Shown piece by piece: positions 17,131-27,017 of a stretch of 64,000 nt of DNA. The translations under genes were made by a program, and so were the position numbers. The notes beneath the pieces were generated by a model. It made no database searches. It was not told the origin of the DNA and was given only the letters and a program-made list of their open reading frames with translations. Source of the stretch: Corallincola holothuriorum. GTDB taxonomy: Bacteria > Pseudomonadota > Gammaproteobacteria > Enterobacterales > Neiellaceae. How positions within the stretch are numbered: the first letter of the stretch is position 1; every line of letters begins with the position of its first letter. Location: positions 1-64,000 of the forward strand of contig NZ_QPID01000013.1 in the NCBI RefSeq assembly GCF_003336225.1. The letters are read 5' to 3'.

Positions 17131-18256
17131 TCCCCGCTTCCACGATGATGCGCTCCGCGCATTGATCTAATGGGATAGAGGCTTCAGACAAGCCTGCGGC
17201 AGCGACCGCCTGCGGCATGCCATAAACCACACAGCTTTTCTCATCTTGCGCCCATATTTTGGCGCCCTTCTGCTTTAACAAACGTGCGCCATCACGACCG
17301 TCAGCCCCCATCCCGGTCAACACGACAGCTAACACGTCGCCACCGAAAACCTTGGCACAAGCAGCAAAAGTGACATCAACACAGGGCTTGTAATTGACCT
17401 TGTCACCACCGTCTATAATGCGCAGCCGGGCATTACTATCCCGCCCTTCCACTAACATCTGTTTACCACCTGGCGCTAGATAGGCATGTCCGGGACGCAG
17501 TACGTCGCCATCCTTAGCCTCTGACACCTTCAGCTTACAAATCGAGTTTAAACGCTGAGCAAACGCCCCGGTAAAGGACGCCGGCATATGCTGGATCAAA
17601 ATAATCGGCTGTGGAAAGTTGGCAGGAATTTTGGTCAAAATAGTTTGAAGTGCAACGGGGCCACCGGTTGATGTGCCAATGGCCACCAACTTATATCGTT
17701 TACCACTGCGTTTCGCTGGCAGTGAGCGCCGAGCGTCACTGCTTGCAGTTGAAGCGGTTACCGATGGTGTTCTTCCTGCCAAAGGCCGTGGCGTGACGGG
17801 CGTACGACCGCCAGCGCTAGGTGTTGGGGCTGGAGCGGCCCTGCGCGCAGGCATAGCCCGGCGACGCCCCAAAGCAGTCACCCGAGACTGTAATAAGCTC
17901 GCAGCCTCGTCTCTGTCTTTGGCAATGTCTTCAAACTTTTTCGGCAGGAAATCCATTGCGCCAGCGTCTAAAGCGTCGAGTGTTGCTTTAGCTCCCTCTT
18001 GTGTGAGAGAAGAAAACATCAGGATCGGCGTGGGGTTTTCCGCCATAATCACTTTCACGGCCGAGATACCATCCATTACTGGCATCTCAATATCCATGGT
18101 GATCACATCAGGCTTTAATTTCTTTACTTGTGCGACTGCTTCCTTACCATTATTCGCACTTCCAACAACCTCTAACCCTCGATCTTTTTCAAGGATCTCG
18201 CTGACTCTGCGACGGAAAAAACTGGAGTCATCGACAACCAGTACTTTAATGGCCAT
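17123..18256 (-). CDS. cheB: Chemotaxis response regulator and methylesterase CheB
   Basis: CheB removes methyl groups from chemoreceptors when phosphorylated by CheA. The 377-residue product has an N-terminal receiver (D10, D55 in [11 protein letters not shown]), a Pro/Ala/Arg-rich linker (about 135-185), and the methylesterase domain. The catalytic serine lies in [12 protein letters not shown], the histidine in [15 protein letters not shown], and the aspartate in [11 protein letters not shown]. No cheR occurs in this window, so the methyltransferase gene is elsewhere. Confidence 0.97.
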   Translation of the reverse strand: MAIKVLVVDDSSFFRRRVSEILEKDRGLEVVGSANNGKEAVAQVKKLKPDVITMDIEMPVMDGISAVKVIMAENPTPILMFSSLTQEGAKATLDALDAGAMDFLPKKFEDIAKDRDEAASLLQSRVTALGRRRAMPARRAAPAPTPSAGGRTPVTPRPLAGRTPSVTASTASSDARRSLPAKRSGKRYKLVAIGTSTGGPVALQTILTKIPANFPQPIILIQHMPASFTGAFAQRLNSICKLKVSEAKDGDVLRPGHAYLAPGGKQMLVEGRDSNARLRIIDGGDKVNYKPCVDVTFAACAKVFGGDVLAVVLTGMGADGRDGARLLKQKGAKIWAQDEKSCVVYGMPQAVAAAGLSEASIPLDQCAERIIVEAGNG

Positions 18257-18315
18257 GAATACCTACTCGCCTTATCGGCCGCCTAGAATGCTAACGGCGA
18301 CCTATCAATTCACTG

Positions 18316-20472
18316 TTATTTTTTTGCGTAATTTTTAAGCAGACTTGGCACATCCAAGATCAGTGCAATACCGCCATCACTTGTAATTGTTGCCCCGGCC
18401 ATTCCCGGTGTGCCATGCAGCATTGCGCCGAGAGGCTTGATCACTACCTCTTCCTGCCCAATCAAAGAATCAACAACAAAACCTATCTGCTGTGTCCCCT
18501 GCTGAACAATCACCACGTGTCCGTTGCCGCTTCTCGCTGGCGGTTTTGAACCAACCAACAGCCACTCGTCAAGGTAGAACAGCGGGATCGCTTTGTTACG
18601 AACAATGATAGTTAGCTGGCTATCGACCATGTTGGTCTTCGTCAGATCCAAGTGGAAGATCTCATTCACCGCAGCCAACGGCAGCGCGAATGTCTGTTTG
18701 CCGATAACCACCATTAATGTTGGCAAAATCGCCAGCGTTAACGGCACCTTAATCTCTAACGTGGTGCCTTTGCCCCGTTCCGAATCGATATAAACAGAGC
18801 CATTTAGCTGGGTGATCTTGGTTTTAACCACATCCATACCCACGCCACGGCCTGAAATATCTGAGATCTCAACTTTGGTTGAGAAGCCCGGAGCAAAAAT
18901 CAGATTATAAGCTTCGTTATCGGACATCCTGGCGGCACTGTCTTCATCCAGTACCCCACGGGAAATAGCTATCTGCTTGAGTTTTTCTGGATCCATACCC
19001 GCGCCATCATCTTCGATGGTTAACAGGATATGGTCACCTTCTTGCGAAGCTGTCAGCTTCACTATACCGCAACGTGGCTTTCCTGAGGCCTCACGTATAT
19101 CAGGCATCTCAATGCCGTGATCGACGGAGTTACGCACCAGATGCACCAAAGGATCTGCAAGCGCCTCAACTAGGTTTTTATCTAGATCGGTTTCTTCCCC
19201 TTCCAGTACCAGGTTAATCTCTTTCTTCAAGCTTCTGGCAAGATCACGTACAACCCGGGGGAAACGACCAAATACTTTCTTGATCGGTTGCATCCGGGTC
19301 TTCATCACGCCGCCCTGCAAATCGGCAGTCACAACGTCAAGGTTCGCTACCGCTTTTGCCAGGTCTTCGTCATCACGACTGGCACCAACCAAGCTCACCA
19401 AACGGTTACGTACTAAAACCAGCTCACCGACCATATTCATAATTTGGTCGAGTCTCGCCGTATCAACACGAACCGTGGCTTCCGCCTGAGGTGTCACAGG
19501 TTTAGCTGGCGCTTTAGGTTTTGCTGCCGCTGCTGGAGCTTTCGCCGCCGGCTTGGCGGGTGCTTTTGCCGCGGCTTCCTCAGCTTTAGGCTTCGCCGGT
19601 TCAGGTTTCGGTGTCGGTGCAGGTTTTTGCACTGGTGCCTTCGCTGCGGGCGCTGCCGGAGCGGCCCCCTCTAGGGTTGGCCCCTTTCCTTGACCATGAA
19701 GCTGATCCAATAACGCCTCAAACTCGTCATCCGAGATCTCATCATCACCAGCTGCAGGCGCAGGGTCCGAAGCTGGTGTTGCTGGTACATCAGGTTGACC
19801 ACTGTGCTGACCTTTACCGTGCAACTGGTCTAATAGCGCTTCAAATTCATCATCGGTAATGTCGCCATCATCTGCCGATGGTGCGGCGGACTCAACGGTA
19901 GGGCCACCACCTGGGCCATGTAGCTCATCTAATAAGGCTTCAAATTCATCATCTGAAATCTCATCAATGCCACCTTCCGCGCGATGCTGCTCCGCTTCAA
20001 CCACCTCAGGGTCATTGGCGAGCTCTTCCACGACATCTTCAACGACAGGTTCAGATTCGGGTTCAGCAGGGGCTTCTGCACCTTCAGGCGAACTGAGACG
20101 ATGCAGCTCGTGTAATAGCTCAGGGTCAGCGGCTGTGAGGGGTTCACCACCTTGAACCTGACCAAACATTTCATTGACGCTATCCAACGCTTGAAGGATC
20201 ACATCCATCAACTCTGGGGTAACTTGTCTTTTTCCTTGGCGCAATACGTCAAAAACGTTCTCTGCGCCGTGGCAAGCATCCACAAGTTCAGCCAACGAAA
20301 GAAATCCTGCACCGCCTTTTACCGTGTGAAAGCCACGGAAAATTGCATTTAACAGGTCAGAATCTTCCGGATTGTTTTCCAAATCGACCAACTGTTCTTG
20401 CAGTTGTTCGAGAATTTCACCGGCTTCTACCAGGAAGTCCTGGAGGATTTCCTCATCAACTTCAAACCCCAT
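18316..20472 (-). CDS. cheA: Chemotaxis histidine kinase CheA
   Basis: CheA phosphorylates CheY and CheB in response to receptor state. The 718-residue protein has P1 (residues 1-105, phosphorylated H49 in RGFHTVKGGAG), then a long acidic and Pro/Ala-rich region (about 130-330), P3 dimerisation starting near VRVDTARLDQIMN, the P4 kinase domain (SVDHGIE, DISGRGVGMDVV), and P5. A typical CheY-binding P2 domain is not evident. The linker instead holds three near-identical motifs with core DDEFEALLDxLHG at about 169-188, 203-221 and 243-262. These may correspond to the localisation (LID) region that in Vibrio CheA contacts ParC/ParP. It lies 14 bp after cheZ. Confidence 0.97.
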   Translation of the reverse strand: MGFEVDEEILQDFLVEAGEILEQLQEQLVDLENNPEDSDLLNAIFRGFHTVKGGAGFLSLAELVDACHGAENVFDVLRQGKRQVTPELMDVILQALDSVNEMFGQVQGGEPLTAADPELLHELHRLSSPEGAEAPAEPESEPVVEDVVEELANDPEVVEAEQHRAEGGIDEISDDEFEALLDELHGPGGGPTVESAAPSADDGDITDDEFEALLDQLHGKGQHSGQPDVPATPASDPAPAAGDDEISDDEFEALLDQLHGQGKGPTLEGAAPAAPAAKAPVQKPAPTPKPEPAKPKAEEAAAKAPAKPAAKAPAAAAKPKAPAKPVTPQAEATVRVDTARLDQIMNMVGELVLVRNRLVSLVGASRDDEDLAKAVANLDVVTADLQGGVMKTRMQPIKKVFGRFPRVVRDLARSLKKEINLVLEGEETDLDKNLVEALADPLVHLVRNSVDHGIEMPDIREASGKPRCGIVKLTASQEGDHILLTIEDDGAGMDPEKLKQIAISRGVLDEDSAARMSDNEAYNLIFAPGFSTKVEISDISGRGVGMDVVKTKITQLNGSVYIDSERGKGTTLEIKVPLTLAILPTLMVVIGKQTFALPLAAVNEIFHLDLTKTNMVDSQLTIIVRNKAIPLFYLDEWLLVGSKPPARSGNGHVVIVQQGTQQIGFVVDSLIGQEEVVIKPLGAMLHGTPGMAGATITSDGGIALILDVPSLLKNYAKK

Positions 20473-20486
20473 GGGCGGCTTTCCCC

Positions 20487-21218
20487 TTAAAATCCGAGAC
20501 TGGACAGAAGATCATCAACATCATCTTGATCGTTGACTACGTCTTCTCTCTCTGCTGCATCAACTATCGGGCCTTCAGCCTCAATTTGAGATGCACTGGT
20601 TTCTTCCACTTTCTCTGGAGCACCGAACACTTTCAGCAGATGAATGAGGTTGTCCTCAACTTCTGTTACTAATTCGATGACTCTCCGTATTACCTGTCCG
20701 GTTAGATCCTGAAAATCCTGCGCCATCAGAACCTCGGTCAGACGTTCTCTAAGTACATCTGAGTCCTTTTCGGCAGATTCAAGGAAATCATTAAGACTAT
20801 GGCACAACTCTTTGAACTGACCCCGCTCTATCTGCCTCTCCATCAAGGATTTCCATGATGGCATTAGCTTGGCAAGCTCTGAATGCATACGATCAGCGAT
20901 GGGCAGACTGGCATCCACGGCGTCCATCGTGCGGTTAGCCGCATCTTCAGTTTTCTCTAAAACGTAATTTAATCGTTGTGTCGCATCTGGAATATCGTCA
21001 GTGGCCAACTTACCTAAGCGCGGATCAAGTTGAAAATCCTGCAAAGCGTCATGCAATTGGCGTGTGAGTTTGCCGACCTCGGAAAACAGGTCGCTGGAGA
21101 ACGCCGGATGCGACGTTGAAAGTAACTGCTGCGCCTTCGCTTCTTCCCCTTCTTCTAGGAGTGAAACCAAGTGTTTAGCCTGCTCAAGCGTTAAGCTTGG
21201 CAGATTTGAATCAGCCAT
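20487..21218 (-). CDS. cheZ: CheY-P phosphatase CheZ
   Basis: CheZ dephosphorylates CheY-P and terminates the chemotaxis signal. The 243-residue product is largely helical, with the catalytic segment AQDFQDLTGQVIRRVI (the Gln after DLTG) and a C-terminal CheY-binding peptide VDDLLSSLGF. GGGGAG precedes the ATG. It sits between cheY and cheA, the usual order. Confidence 0.96.
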   Translation of the reverse strand: MADSNLPSLTLEQAKHLVSLLEEGEEAKAQQLLSTSHPAFSSDLFSEVGKLTRQLHDALQDFQLDPRLGKLATDDIPDATQRLNYVLEKTEDAANRTMDAVDASLPIADRMHSELAKLMPSWKSLMERQIERGQFKELCHSLNDFLESAEKDSDVLRERLTEVLMAQDFQDLTGQVIRRVIELVTEVEDNLIHLLKVFGAPEKVEETSASQIEAEGPIVDAAEREDVVNDQDDVDDLLSSLGF

Positions 21219-21239
21219 AAAGCTCCCCTTTGCACCGCA

Positions 21240-21623
21240 TTAACCCAGACGCTCAAAAACCTTGTCGAGCTTTTCTTTCAGCGTAGCGGCTGTAAAAGGC
21301 TTCACGATGTAACCGTTTACTCCAGCTTGAGCAGCAGCGATGATCTGTTCTTTCTTCGCTTCCGCTGTCACCATGAGTACCGGTAAGCTTTTCAGCTTAT
21401 CGTCAGCTCTAATAGCACGTAATAAATCAATCCCCTGCATGCCTGGCATATTCCAGTCGGTGACAACAAAATCAAAATCACCGCCCTGTAACATAGGCAG
21501 CGCAGTGTTGCCGTCATCGGCTTCATGAGTGTTGTTAAAACCCAGATCCCGCAGCAGGTTTTTGATGATGCGCCTCATCGTTGAGAAATCATCAACGATC
21601 AGAATTTTCATGCTTGTATCCAA
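21240..21623 (-). CDS. cheY: Chemotaxis response regulator CheY
   Basis: CheY-P binds FliM to change rotation direction. The 127-residue receiver has D11/D12, the phosphorylated D56 in [12 protein letters not shown]86 and K108 (IVKPF). The TTG at 21623 with GGAGG 5 bases upstream gives an N-terminus (MDTSMKIL) of the same length as Vibrio CheY. The ATG at 21611 is the alternative. It lies 48 bp downstream of fliA. Confidence 0.96.
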   Translation of the reverse strand: MDTSMKILIVDDFSTMRRIIKNLLRDLGFNNTHEADDGNTALPMLQGGDFDFVVTDWNMPGMQGIDLLRAIRADDKLKSLPVLMVTAEAKKEQIIAAAQAGVNGYIVKPFTAATLKEKLDKVFERLG

Positions 21624-21671
21624 GACGCCCTCCAGTGAGCTTTACGTGACTGTGACGCAACACAATGTTGG

Positions 21672-22388
21672 TCAGCTAGTCCAATGTTTCATTCTGGCTT
21701 TAAGCCGATGCATCGCCTGCGAGTGAATTTGACTGATACGTGATTCACTCACGTCCAGTACCTCCCCAATTTCCCGCAGATTTAGCTCTTCATCATAGTA
21801 GAGCGATAACACCAGCGCTTCCCGCTCTGGTAGGCTTTTGATGGCGGTCACAAGAGCGCTTTGAAAACGCTCTGATTCTATGCCATCAAAAGGCAGACTT
21901 CTTGTCGTATCCTGATCTCCGCTTATCACATCATCGGATACACCGAGATCTTCTAAGCCTATGATCTTCCCTGTACTTACTTCGTTAAGAATATGATGGT
22001 AGTCCTGCACCGTGATATCAAGTTTTTGAGCGATTTCTGTGTCCAATGCATCACGACCGAGCTCTTGCTCCAAGCTAGTGATGGCATCAGCAACACGCCG
22101 ACTGTTACGGTGGACGGAACGAGGGGCCCAATCACCCTTACGGATCTCATCGAGCATGGCTCCACGAATGCGGATCCCGGCAAAGGTTTCAAAGCTAGCG
22201 CCTTTGGTGCCATCATAGTTTTTACTGGCTTCCAGCAAACCTATCATGCCCGATTGGATCAAATCATCCAGCTGTACATTAGCTGGCAAACGCCCTTTGA
22301 GGTGGTGCGCGATACGCTTTACCAAACCAGCGTGTTGCTCAACAATCGTTTGGCGCTGCTCTGCGATATAGGCCGCGGCTTTATTCAC
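21672..22388 (-). CDS. fliA: Flagellar sigma factor FliA (σ28)
   Basis: FliA directs RNA polymerase to late flagellar promoters such as that of flagellin 1 in this window. The 238-residue protein has σ70 regions 2 (DDLIQSGMIGLLEASKNYD, FETFAGIRIRGAMLDEIR), 3 and 4 (LPEREALVLSLYYDEELNLREIG then the helix-turn-helix). It starts with GTG, 4 bp after the flhG stop. No flgM is in the window. Confidence 0.97.
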   Translation of the reverse strand: MNKAAAYIAEQRQTIVEQHAGLVKRIAHHLKGRLPANVQLDDLIQSGMIGLLEASKNYDGTKGASFETFAGIRIRGAMLDEIRKGDWAPRSVHRNSRRVADAITSLEQELGRDALDTEIAQKLDITVQDYHHILNEVSTGKIIGLEDLGVSDDVISGDQDTTRSLPFDGIESERFQSALVTAIKSLPEREALVLSLYYDEELNLREIGEVLDVSESRISQIHSQAMHRLKARMKHWTS

Positions 22389-22392
22389 GCGT

Positions 22393-23265
22393 TTATTCTT
22401 CGATTAATTCAGGGTTCTGTAGCAATTGTTCAATAAAAAACTCTAAGTGGCCTGTCGGTTGTGATGGAATTGGCCAATTCACAGCCTTGGCTGCCAAGGT
22501 TCTAAAAGCGATAGATGCAGCAGATTTTGGAAACGCATCAGCTACCACTTGTTGCTTACGTACCGCTTTACGCACGTTTTCGTCAAAAGGAATGGTCGCA
22601 ACCAACTCTAATGCGACATCGAGAAAACGATCCGTGACTCGCGTAAGTTTAGCAAACAACTCCTGACCTTCCCGCAAGCTTCTCACCATATTGGCGACAA
22701 TCTTAAAACGGAACACGCCGTGTTCGCGGCTTAATAGCTTGATCAACGCATAGGCGTCGGTAATTGAAGTGGGTTCATCACAAACCACCACCATGACATC
22801 CTGAGCTGCGCGAGAAAAACTCAACACCATCTCAGAGATACCTGCCGCAGTATCAACAAGCAGGACATCAAACTCCGTCCGCAATTCGCTAAACGCGCGG
22901 ATCAGTCCAGCATGTTGCGTTGGCGACAATTCAACCATTGATTGTGTGCCAGAAGAGGCTGGAACGATCTTGATACCTTTGGGACCATCCAACAGGATGT
23001 CATCCAAATCGACTTCACCAGAAAGCACATGGGATAGATTGTGTTGCACCCGCAGGCCTAGCATCACATCTACGTTACCCAAGCCTAAATCGGCATCCAG
23101 CACCAATACCCGCTTTCCCTGTTCGGCCATGGCCACTGCGGTATTGATCGACACATTCGTTTTGCCTACGCCACCTTTACCACCGGTGACGGCAATTACT
23201 TTTACCATCTGAGCGCGCTTCATTTTTCTTAAACCACTCGCCTGGTCGGAAAACTCATTAATCAT
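22393..23265 (-). CDS. flhG: Flagellar number regulator FlhG (FleN/MinD-like ATPase)
   Basis: FlhG limits flagellar number: it stimulates FlhF GTPase and, as FleN, restrains FlrA. The 290-residue protein has the N-terminal DQASGLR activation helix (residues 7-13), deviant Walker A GGKGGVGKTN (28-37), VLVLDADLG and VLLVDTAAG. The start overlaps flhF by 8 bp. Confidence 0.97.
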   Translation of the reverse strand: MINEFSDQASGLRKMKRAQMVKVIAVTGGKGGVGKTNVSINTAVAMAEQGKRVLVLDADLGLGNVDVMLGLRVQHNLSHVLSGEVDLDDILLDGPKGIKIVPASSGTQSMVELSPTQHAGLIRAFSELRTEFDVLLVDTAAGISEMVLSFSRAAQDVMVVVCDEPTSITDAYALIKLLSREHGVFRFKIVANMVRSLREGQELFAKLTRVTDRFLDVALELVATIPFDENVRKAVRKQQVVADAFPKSAASIAFRTLAAKAVNWPIPSQPTGHLEFFIEQLLQNPELIEE

Positions 23266-24724
23266 ATAATTCAGAATTCATCTCACTGAATGCATCGGTT
23301 GTCCAGAGATAACCCTCACCCTGGCTATTACTTTCCATCAGCTCTGTTGCTTTCGTCACAAGATATGCAGGATCTGCGACCTGAATATCTTCTGGAACCC
23401 TTTGTCCATCGGTAAGATACCCGATTGGCAAAGCGTTTTGAATTGTAACACTTAGAATTTCCCCTAAACTCAAACACTCATCAAGTTTGGTGAAAATACA
23501 ACCTGCCAGCGGTATGCGACGGAAGTGAGAAACGGCTTCTTGTAATACTTGTCGCTGAGCCGTTGCCGATAACACCAAATAGTTCTTAATCTGATGCTCA
23601 CTATTACTCATCAATGTCTGCAACTGTTCAGTCAAACGAGTATCACGCTGTCCCATTCCCGCGGTATCTATTAATACCAATGAGCGGTGACGCAATTGGT
23701 GTAATACATTCGCTAACTCATCAGCGTCTTTCGCGACTTTTACCGGACAACCAAGAATACGACCGTAAGTCGACAGCTGCTCATGAGCACCAATACGGTA
23801 GGTATCTGTTGTAACTAATGCCACCTGATCCACACCATATTGCATCGCATAACGCGCAGCGATTTTGGCGATAGTCGTGGTCTTACCAACCCCTGTTGGT
23901 CCCAACAGGGCAACAATACCGCCGTCACGCATGATTTCATCATTATTAGTCAATAATTGGTCGGCGACCAGCTGTTGAACTTTAGGCCATGCTTCATGCC
24001 CGGCCATATCTTCGGGAATATAGCAGGCCAGTTGGTCTGCCAGTTCATCAGCAAAACCCATGCTTTTAAGCTGTTTAACCAGCATGGCACGCATTGGCTC
24101 TCTACGCTCAACTTCTTGCCACATCAACCCAGACAGTTGGTGTTCTAGAAGTTTACGCAGCTGCGCCATCTCAGCTTTCATCTGCTCCATGTCACTATTA
24201 TTGCTGCCACGAGAAGGCGACTGAGGTCGCAATGAAGCCGCCGCTGCAGAACGTTCAAATTCGTTACGTTGACCAATGGGCTGCGGCGCTTGTCTCGAGG
24301 CCAATGGCCGTTGTGCCGAAGCCCCCATAGGCGGCATTGACTCATCAGCTGACGATAATGACTCTGGCGACATGGCTGACTTGTTCTGACGAGATAACAG
24401 TGCCTGGAGGGAATCCGCTACAGGCTCCTGTTCTGGCATCTTCTTATGAATACGCGCTTCAGCAATTGGCTTTGGCGGTTGCTGACGAGCGACCTGATTC
24501 AATTTGTTTCGTAAGCTGGCGAATGATGGCTCACCCTCCATGCTTGCCGCCGGCGCTGCTTTTTCAGTTTTCTTTTTCGCGGCGTCGTAATCAACGGCAG
24601 CAACAATTTCAATACCACCGGTCACTTTCTTATTGGACATGATGACAGCATCTGCACCCAAGGTTGCTTTAACTTCGTTTAATGCTGTGCGCATATCTTT
24701 GGCAAAAAAACGCTTAATCTTCAT
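23258..24724 (-). CDS. flhF: Flagellar polarity GTPase FlhF
   Basis: FlhF is an SRP-type GTPase that sets the polar site of flagellar assembly and recruits the first basal body parts. The 488-residue product has an N-terminal B domain (KIKRFFAKDMRTALNEVK), a low-complexity linker (about 50-175), then the NG domain with P-loop GPTGVGKTTT (275-284), TTDTYRIGAHEQL, and LIDTAGMGQRD. It lies 27 bp downstream of flhA in the flhA-flhF-flhG-fliA operon. Confidence 0.97.
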   Translation of the reverse strand: MKIKRFFAKDMRTALNEVKATLGADAVIMSNKKVTGGIEIVAAVDYDAAKKKTEKAAPAASMEGEPSFASLRNKLNQVARQQPPKPIAEARIHKKMPEQEPVADSLQALLSRQNKSAMSPESLSSADESMPPMGASAQRPLASRQAPQPIGQRNEFERSAAAASLRPQSPSRGSNNSDMEQMKAEMAQLRKLLEHQLSGLMWQEVERREPMRAMLVKQLKSMGFADELADQLACYIPEDMAGHEAWPKVQQLVADQLLTNNDEIMRDGGIVALLGPTGVGKTTTIAKIAARYAMQYGVDQVALVTTDTYRIGAHEQLSTYGRILGCPVKVAKDADELANVLHQLRHRSLVLIDTAGMGQRDTRLTEQLQTLMSNSEHQIKNYLVLSATAQRQVLQEAVSHFRRIPLAGCIFTKLDECLSLGEILSVTIQNALPIGYLTDGQRVPEDIQVADPAYLVTKATELMESNSQGEGYLWTTDAFSEMNSELYD

Positions 24725-24751
24725 GTCCTACTCTCCGTTGCCAGGCAACTT

Positions 24752-26866
24752 CTACTGTCCGATAGACGAGATAATCTTTATCTGCTTGTCGTCAGGTATC
24801 TCCTGATACGACAGCACTCGCAGGCTAGGAATTGTATTCTTCACAAAACGCGATAGCGTTGAGCGAAGGATCCCTGAGGTCAGTAAGATGGCTGGTTGCC
24901 CTGCCAATTCTTGCTGCTGGGCTGATTCAATCAAAGCCCCCTGCATCCGCTCGGCCAACCCAGGTTCAATACCTGCACCTTCATTTCCGGCGGCCTGCAT
25001 AGACTGGTGCAACATCTGTTCCAACTCTGGCGCCAATGTGATAACTGGCATTTCTTCGTCTATCCCATTGATTTCTTGGCAGATCATCCGACGAAGAGAG
25101 ATTCGACAAGCCGCAGTCAGGACGTCAGGATCTTGACTCTTCATCGCGTACTCTTTCAGCGTCTGGATGATGCTACGCATATCTCGCACAGGCACACCTT
25201 CATTCAGCAGGTTTTGCAGCACCTTGGCGATATGGCCTAACGGCAACATTTCAGGTACCAAACCTTCAACCAGCTTCGGATAATTTTTCGCGAGAATATC
25301 CAATAGATTCTGCACCTCTTCATGACCCAGTAAGCTTGCGGCATTGTTGGTCAGCACTTGTGACAGATGTGTGGCGACAACCGTTGCCGCGTCAACCACG
25401 GTATATCCGAGTGTTTGGGCATGCTCACGCTGATCAGGTGAGATCCAGGTTGCTTCTAGGCCAAAGGCCGGATCTTTTGTGTCGATACCATCGACACGAC
25501 CAAACACTTGTCCTGGATTGATGGCCATCTCGCAATCATGACGGATCTCCGCTTCCCCGACAGAAACGCCCATCAATGACACGCGATAAGTATTTGGCGG
25601 CAGATCTAAATTATCCCGAATATGCACAGCTGGCACGAGGAAGCCAAGTTCTTGACTCAACTTACGACGCACGCCCTTAATACGATTAAGTAACTCACCA
25701 CCTTGGCCTTTATCCACCAGCGGAATGAGACGATAACCCACTTCCAGACCAATAATATCCACTGGGCGAACATCATCCCAACCCAACTCTTTCGGCGCTG
25801 CCGCTGCGGCAGCCGCTTGCTGTTCTGGGCTGGCAGCTTTGGCTGCCGCCTCGGCTTCCGCAAGTGCTGCAGCAGCCCGGCGACGGTGCATCAGGTAAGC
25901 CATACCGCCAGCAGCAAACGCCAGTGTTAAGAAAGCCAGGTGAGGCATGCCAGGTACAATACCCATCAGGAACAGTAAGCCAGCGGAGATAATCAGCGCT
26001 TTCGGGTTATCAAACATCTGTGACAACACTTGCTGCCCCATGTCTGCCGAGGCGCTTTGACGTGTCACCATAATGGCGGCACCGATAGAGAGGAGCAGCC
26101 CAGGGATCTGCGCCACCAAACCGTCACCGATAGTCAGCAGGGTGTAGATCTCTAGCGCTTCAGAAAACGCCAGATCATGCTGCACCATACCGATGATAAA
26201 ACCGCCGATCACGTTAATAAATAGAATAAGAATACCGGCGACAGCATCACCTTTAACGAACTTACTGGCACCATCCATCGAGCCATAAAAGTCTGCTTCA
26301 CGGGCAATGTCATCCCGTCGAGTTCTTGCCTGATCCTGGCTGATTAAGCCGGCATTCAGGTCGGCATCAATAGCCATCTGTTTGCCGGGCATCGCATCCA
26401 AAGTAAAGCGCGCGCTTACTTCAGAAATACGCCCTGCACCTTTAGTAACTACCACGAAGTTAATAATGACCAGAATGGCGAACACCACCAGACCGACGGC
26501 ATAGTTACCACCAATCACCACTGAGCCAAACGCCTCAATCACATTACCCGCGGCGTCAGGGCCTTCATGACCACGCAATAACACCACTCGTGTTGAAGCA
26601 ACGTTCAACGCCAAACGCAGTAAAGTAGTTACCAGAAGTACGGTAGGGAAAGCGGCGAACTCTAACGGCCGCAGCGTATAGATGGTAACTAATAAGACCA
26701 CCAACGCCAGCGCAATATTGAATGAGAACAGCATATCCAGCAGCAGTGCAGGCATCGGCAACACAACCATGGCCAACGCTGCCAATACAATAATCGGCGC
26801 CCCGATCCCTTGGATCTGACGTACCCGTTGAAAATCCAGACTGCCTAATGTTGCTTTAAGATCCAT
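24752..26866 (-). CDS. flhA: Flagellar type III export protein FlhA
   Basis: FlhA is the major export-gate protein and docking platform for chaperone-substrate complexes. The 704-residue product has about eight N-terminal helices, the family loop motif RFTLDAMPGKQMAIDADLNAG (about 153-173), and a large cytoplasmic domain (about 355-704). The 151-bp gap upstream carries a σ54 promoter. It is the first gene of the flhA-flhF-flhG-fliA-che block. Confidence 0.97.
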   Translation of the reverse strand: MDLKATLGSLDFQRVRQIQGIGAPIIVLAALAMVVLPMPALLLDMLFSFNIALALVVLLVTIYTLRPLEFAAFPTVLLVTTLLRLALNVASTRVVLLRGHEGPDAAGNVIEAFGSVVIGGNYAVGLVVFAILVIINFVVVTKGAGRISEVSARFTLDAMPGKQMAIDADLNAGLISQDQARTRRDDIAREADFYGSMDGASKFVKGDAVAGILILFINVIGGFIIGMVQHDLAFSEALEIYTLLTIGDGLVAQIPGLLLSIGAAIMVTRQSASADMGQQVLSQMFDNPKALIISAGLLFLMGIVPGMPHLAFLTLAFAAGGMAYLMHRRRAAAALAEAEAAAKAASPEQQAAAAAAAPKELGWDDVRPVDIIGLEVGYRLIPLVDKGQGGELLNRIKGVRRKLSQELGFLVPAVHIRDNLDLPPNTYRVSLMGVSVGEAEIRHDCEMAINPGQVFGRVDGIDTKDPAFGLEATWISPDQREHAQTLGYTVVDAATVVATHLSQVLTNNAASLLGHEEVQNLLDILAKNYPKLVEGLVPEMLPLGHIAKVLQNLLNEGVPVRDMRSIIQTLKEYAMKSQDPDVLTAACRISLRRMICQEINGIDEEMPVITLAPELEQMLHQSMQAAGNEGAGIEPGLAERMQGALIESAQQQELAGQPAILLTSGILRSTLSRFVKNTIPSLRVLSYQEIPDDKQIKIISSIGQ

Positions 26867-26884
26867 AACTCACTGCGACACAAA

Positions 26885-26933
26885 ATTGACTCTAGGGCTG
26901 ATTCTGCAAGAGTCAGGCCAGCACGAAGTCAAT
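26885..26933. promoter_or_regulatory. Putative FlrA/FleQ half-sites flanking the flhA promoter
   Basis: ATTGAC (26885-26890) and GTCAAT (26928-26933) flank the σ54 promoter of flhA. The known FleQ box is a palindrome built from GTCAAT/ATTGAC halves. Here single halves face outward with 37 bases between. FlrA binding is inference. Confidence 0.4.
26904..26920 (-). promoter_or_regulatory. σ54 promoter of flhA
   Basis: The minus strand reads TGGCCTGACTCTTGCAG, with GG and GC separated by the required 10 bases and a good -12 TTGCA. The expected start site lies about 27 bp before the flhA ATG. FlrA and FlrC encoded upstream are the likely activators. Confidence 0.75.
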
Positions 26934-27017
26934 TAAGAGATGAGCGCTAGAATAGAAGAGGAATAAAACAGCACGGAGGCGAAAAAGCGTATTAAGCGAT
27001 GAATAGAATGACCGACA

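Noticed and set aside
19444-20155. Plus-strand ORFs opposite the cheA linker
   Set aside because: They are Arg/Cys- or Ser-rich shadows of the repetitive Ala/Pro/Glu codons on the minus strand.
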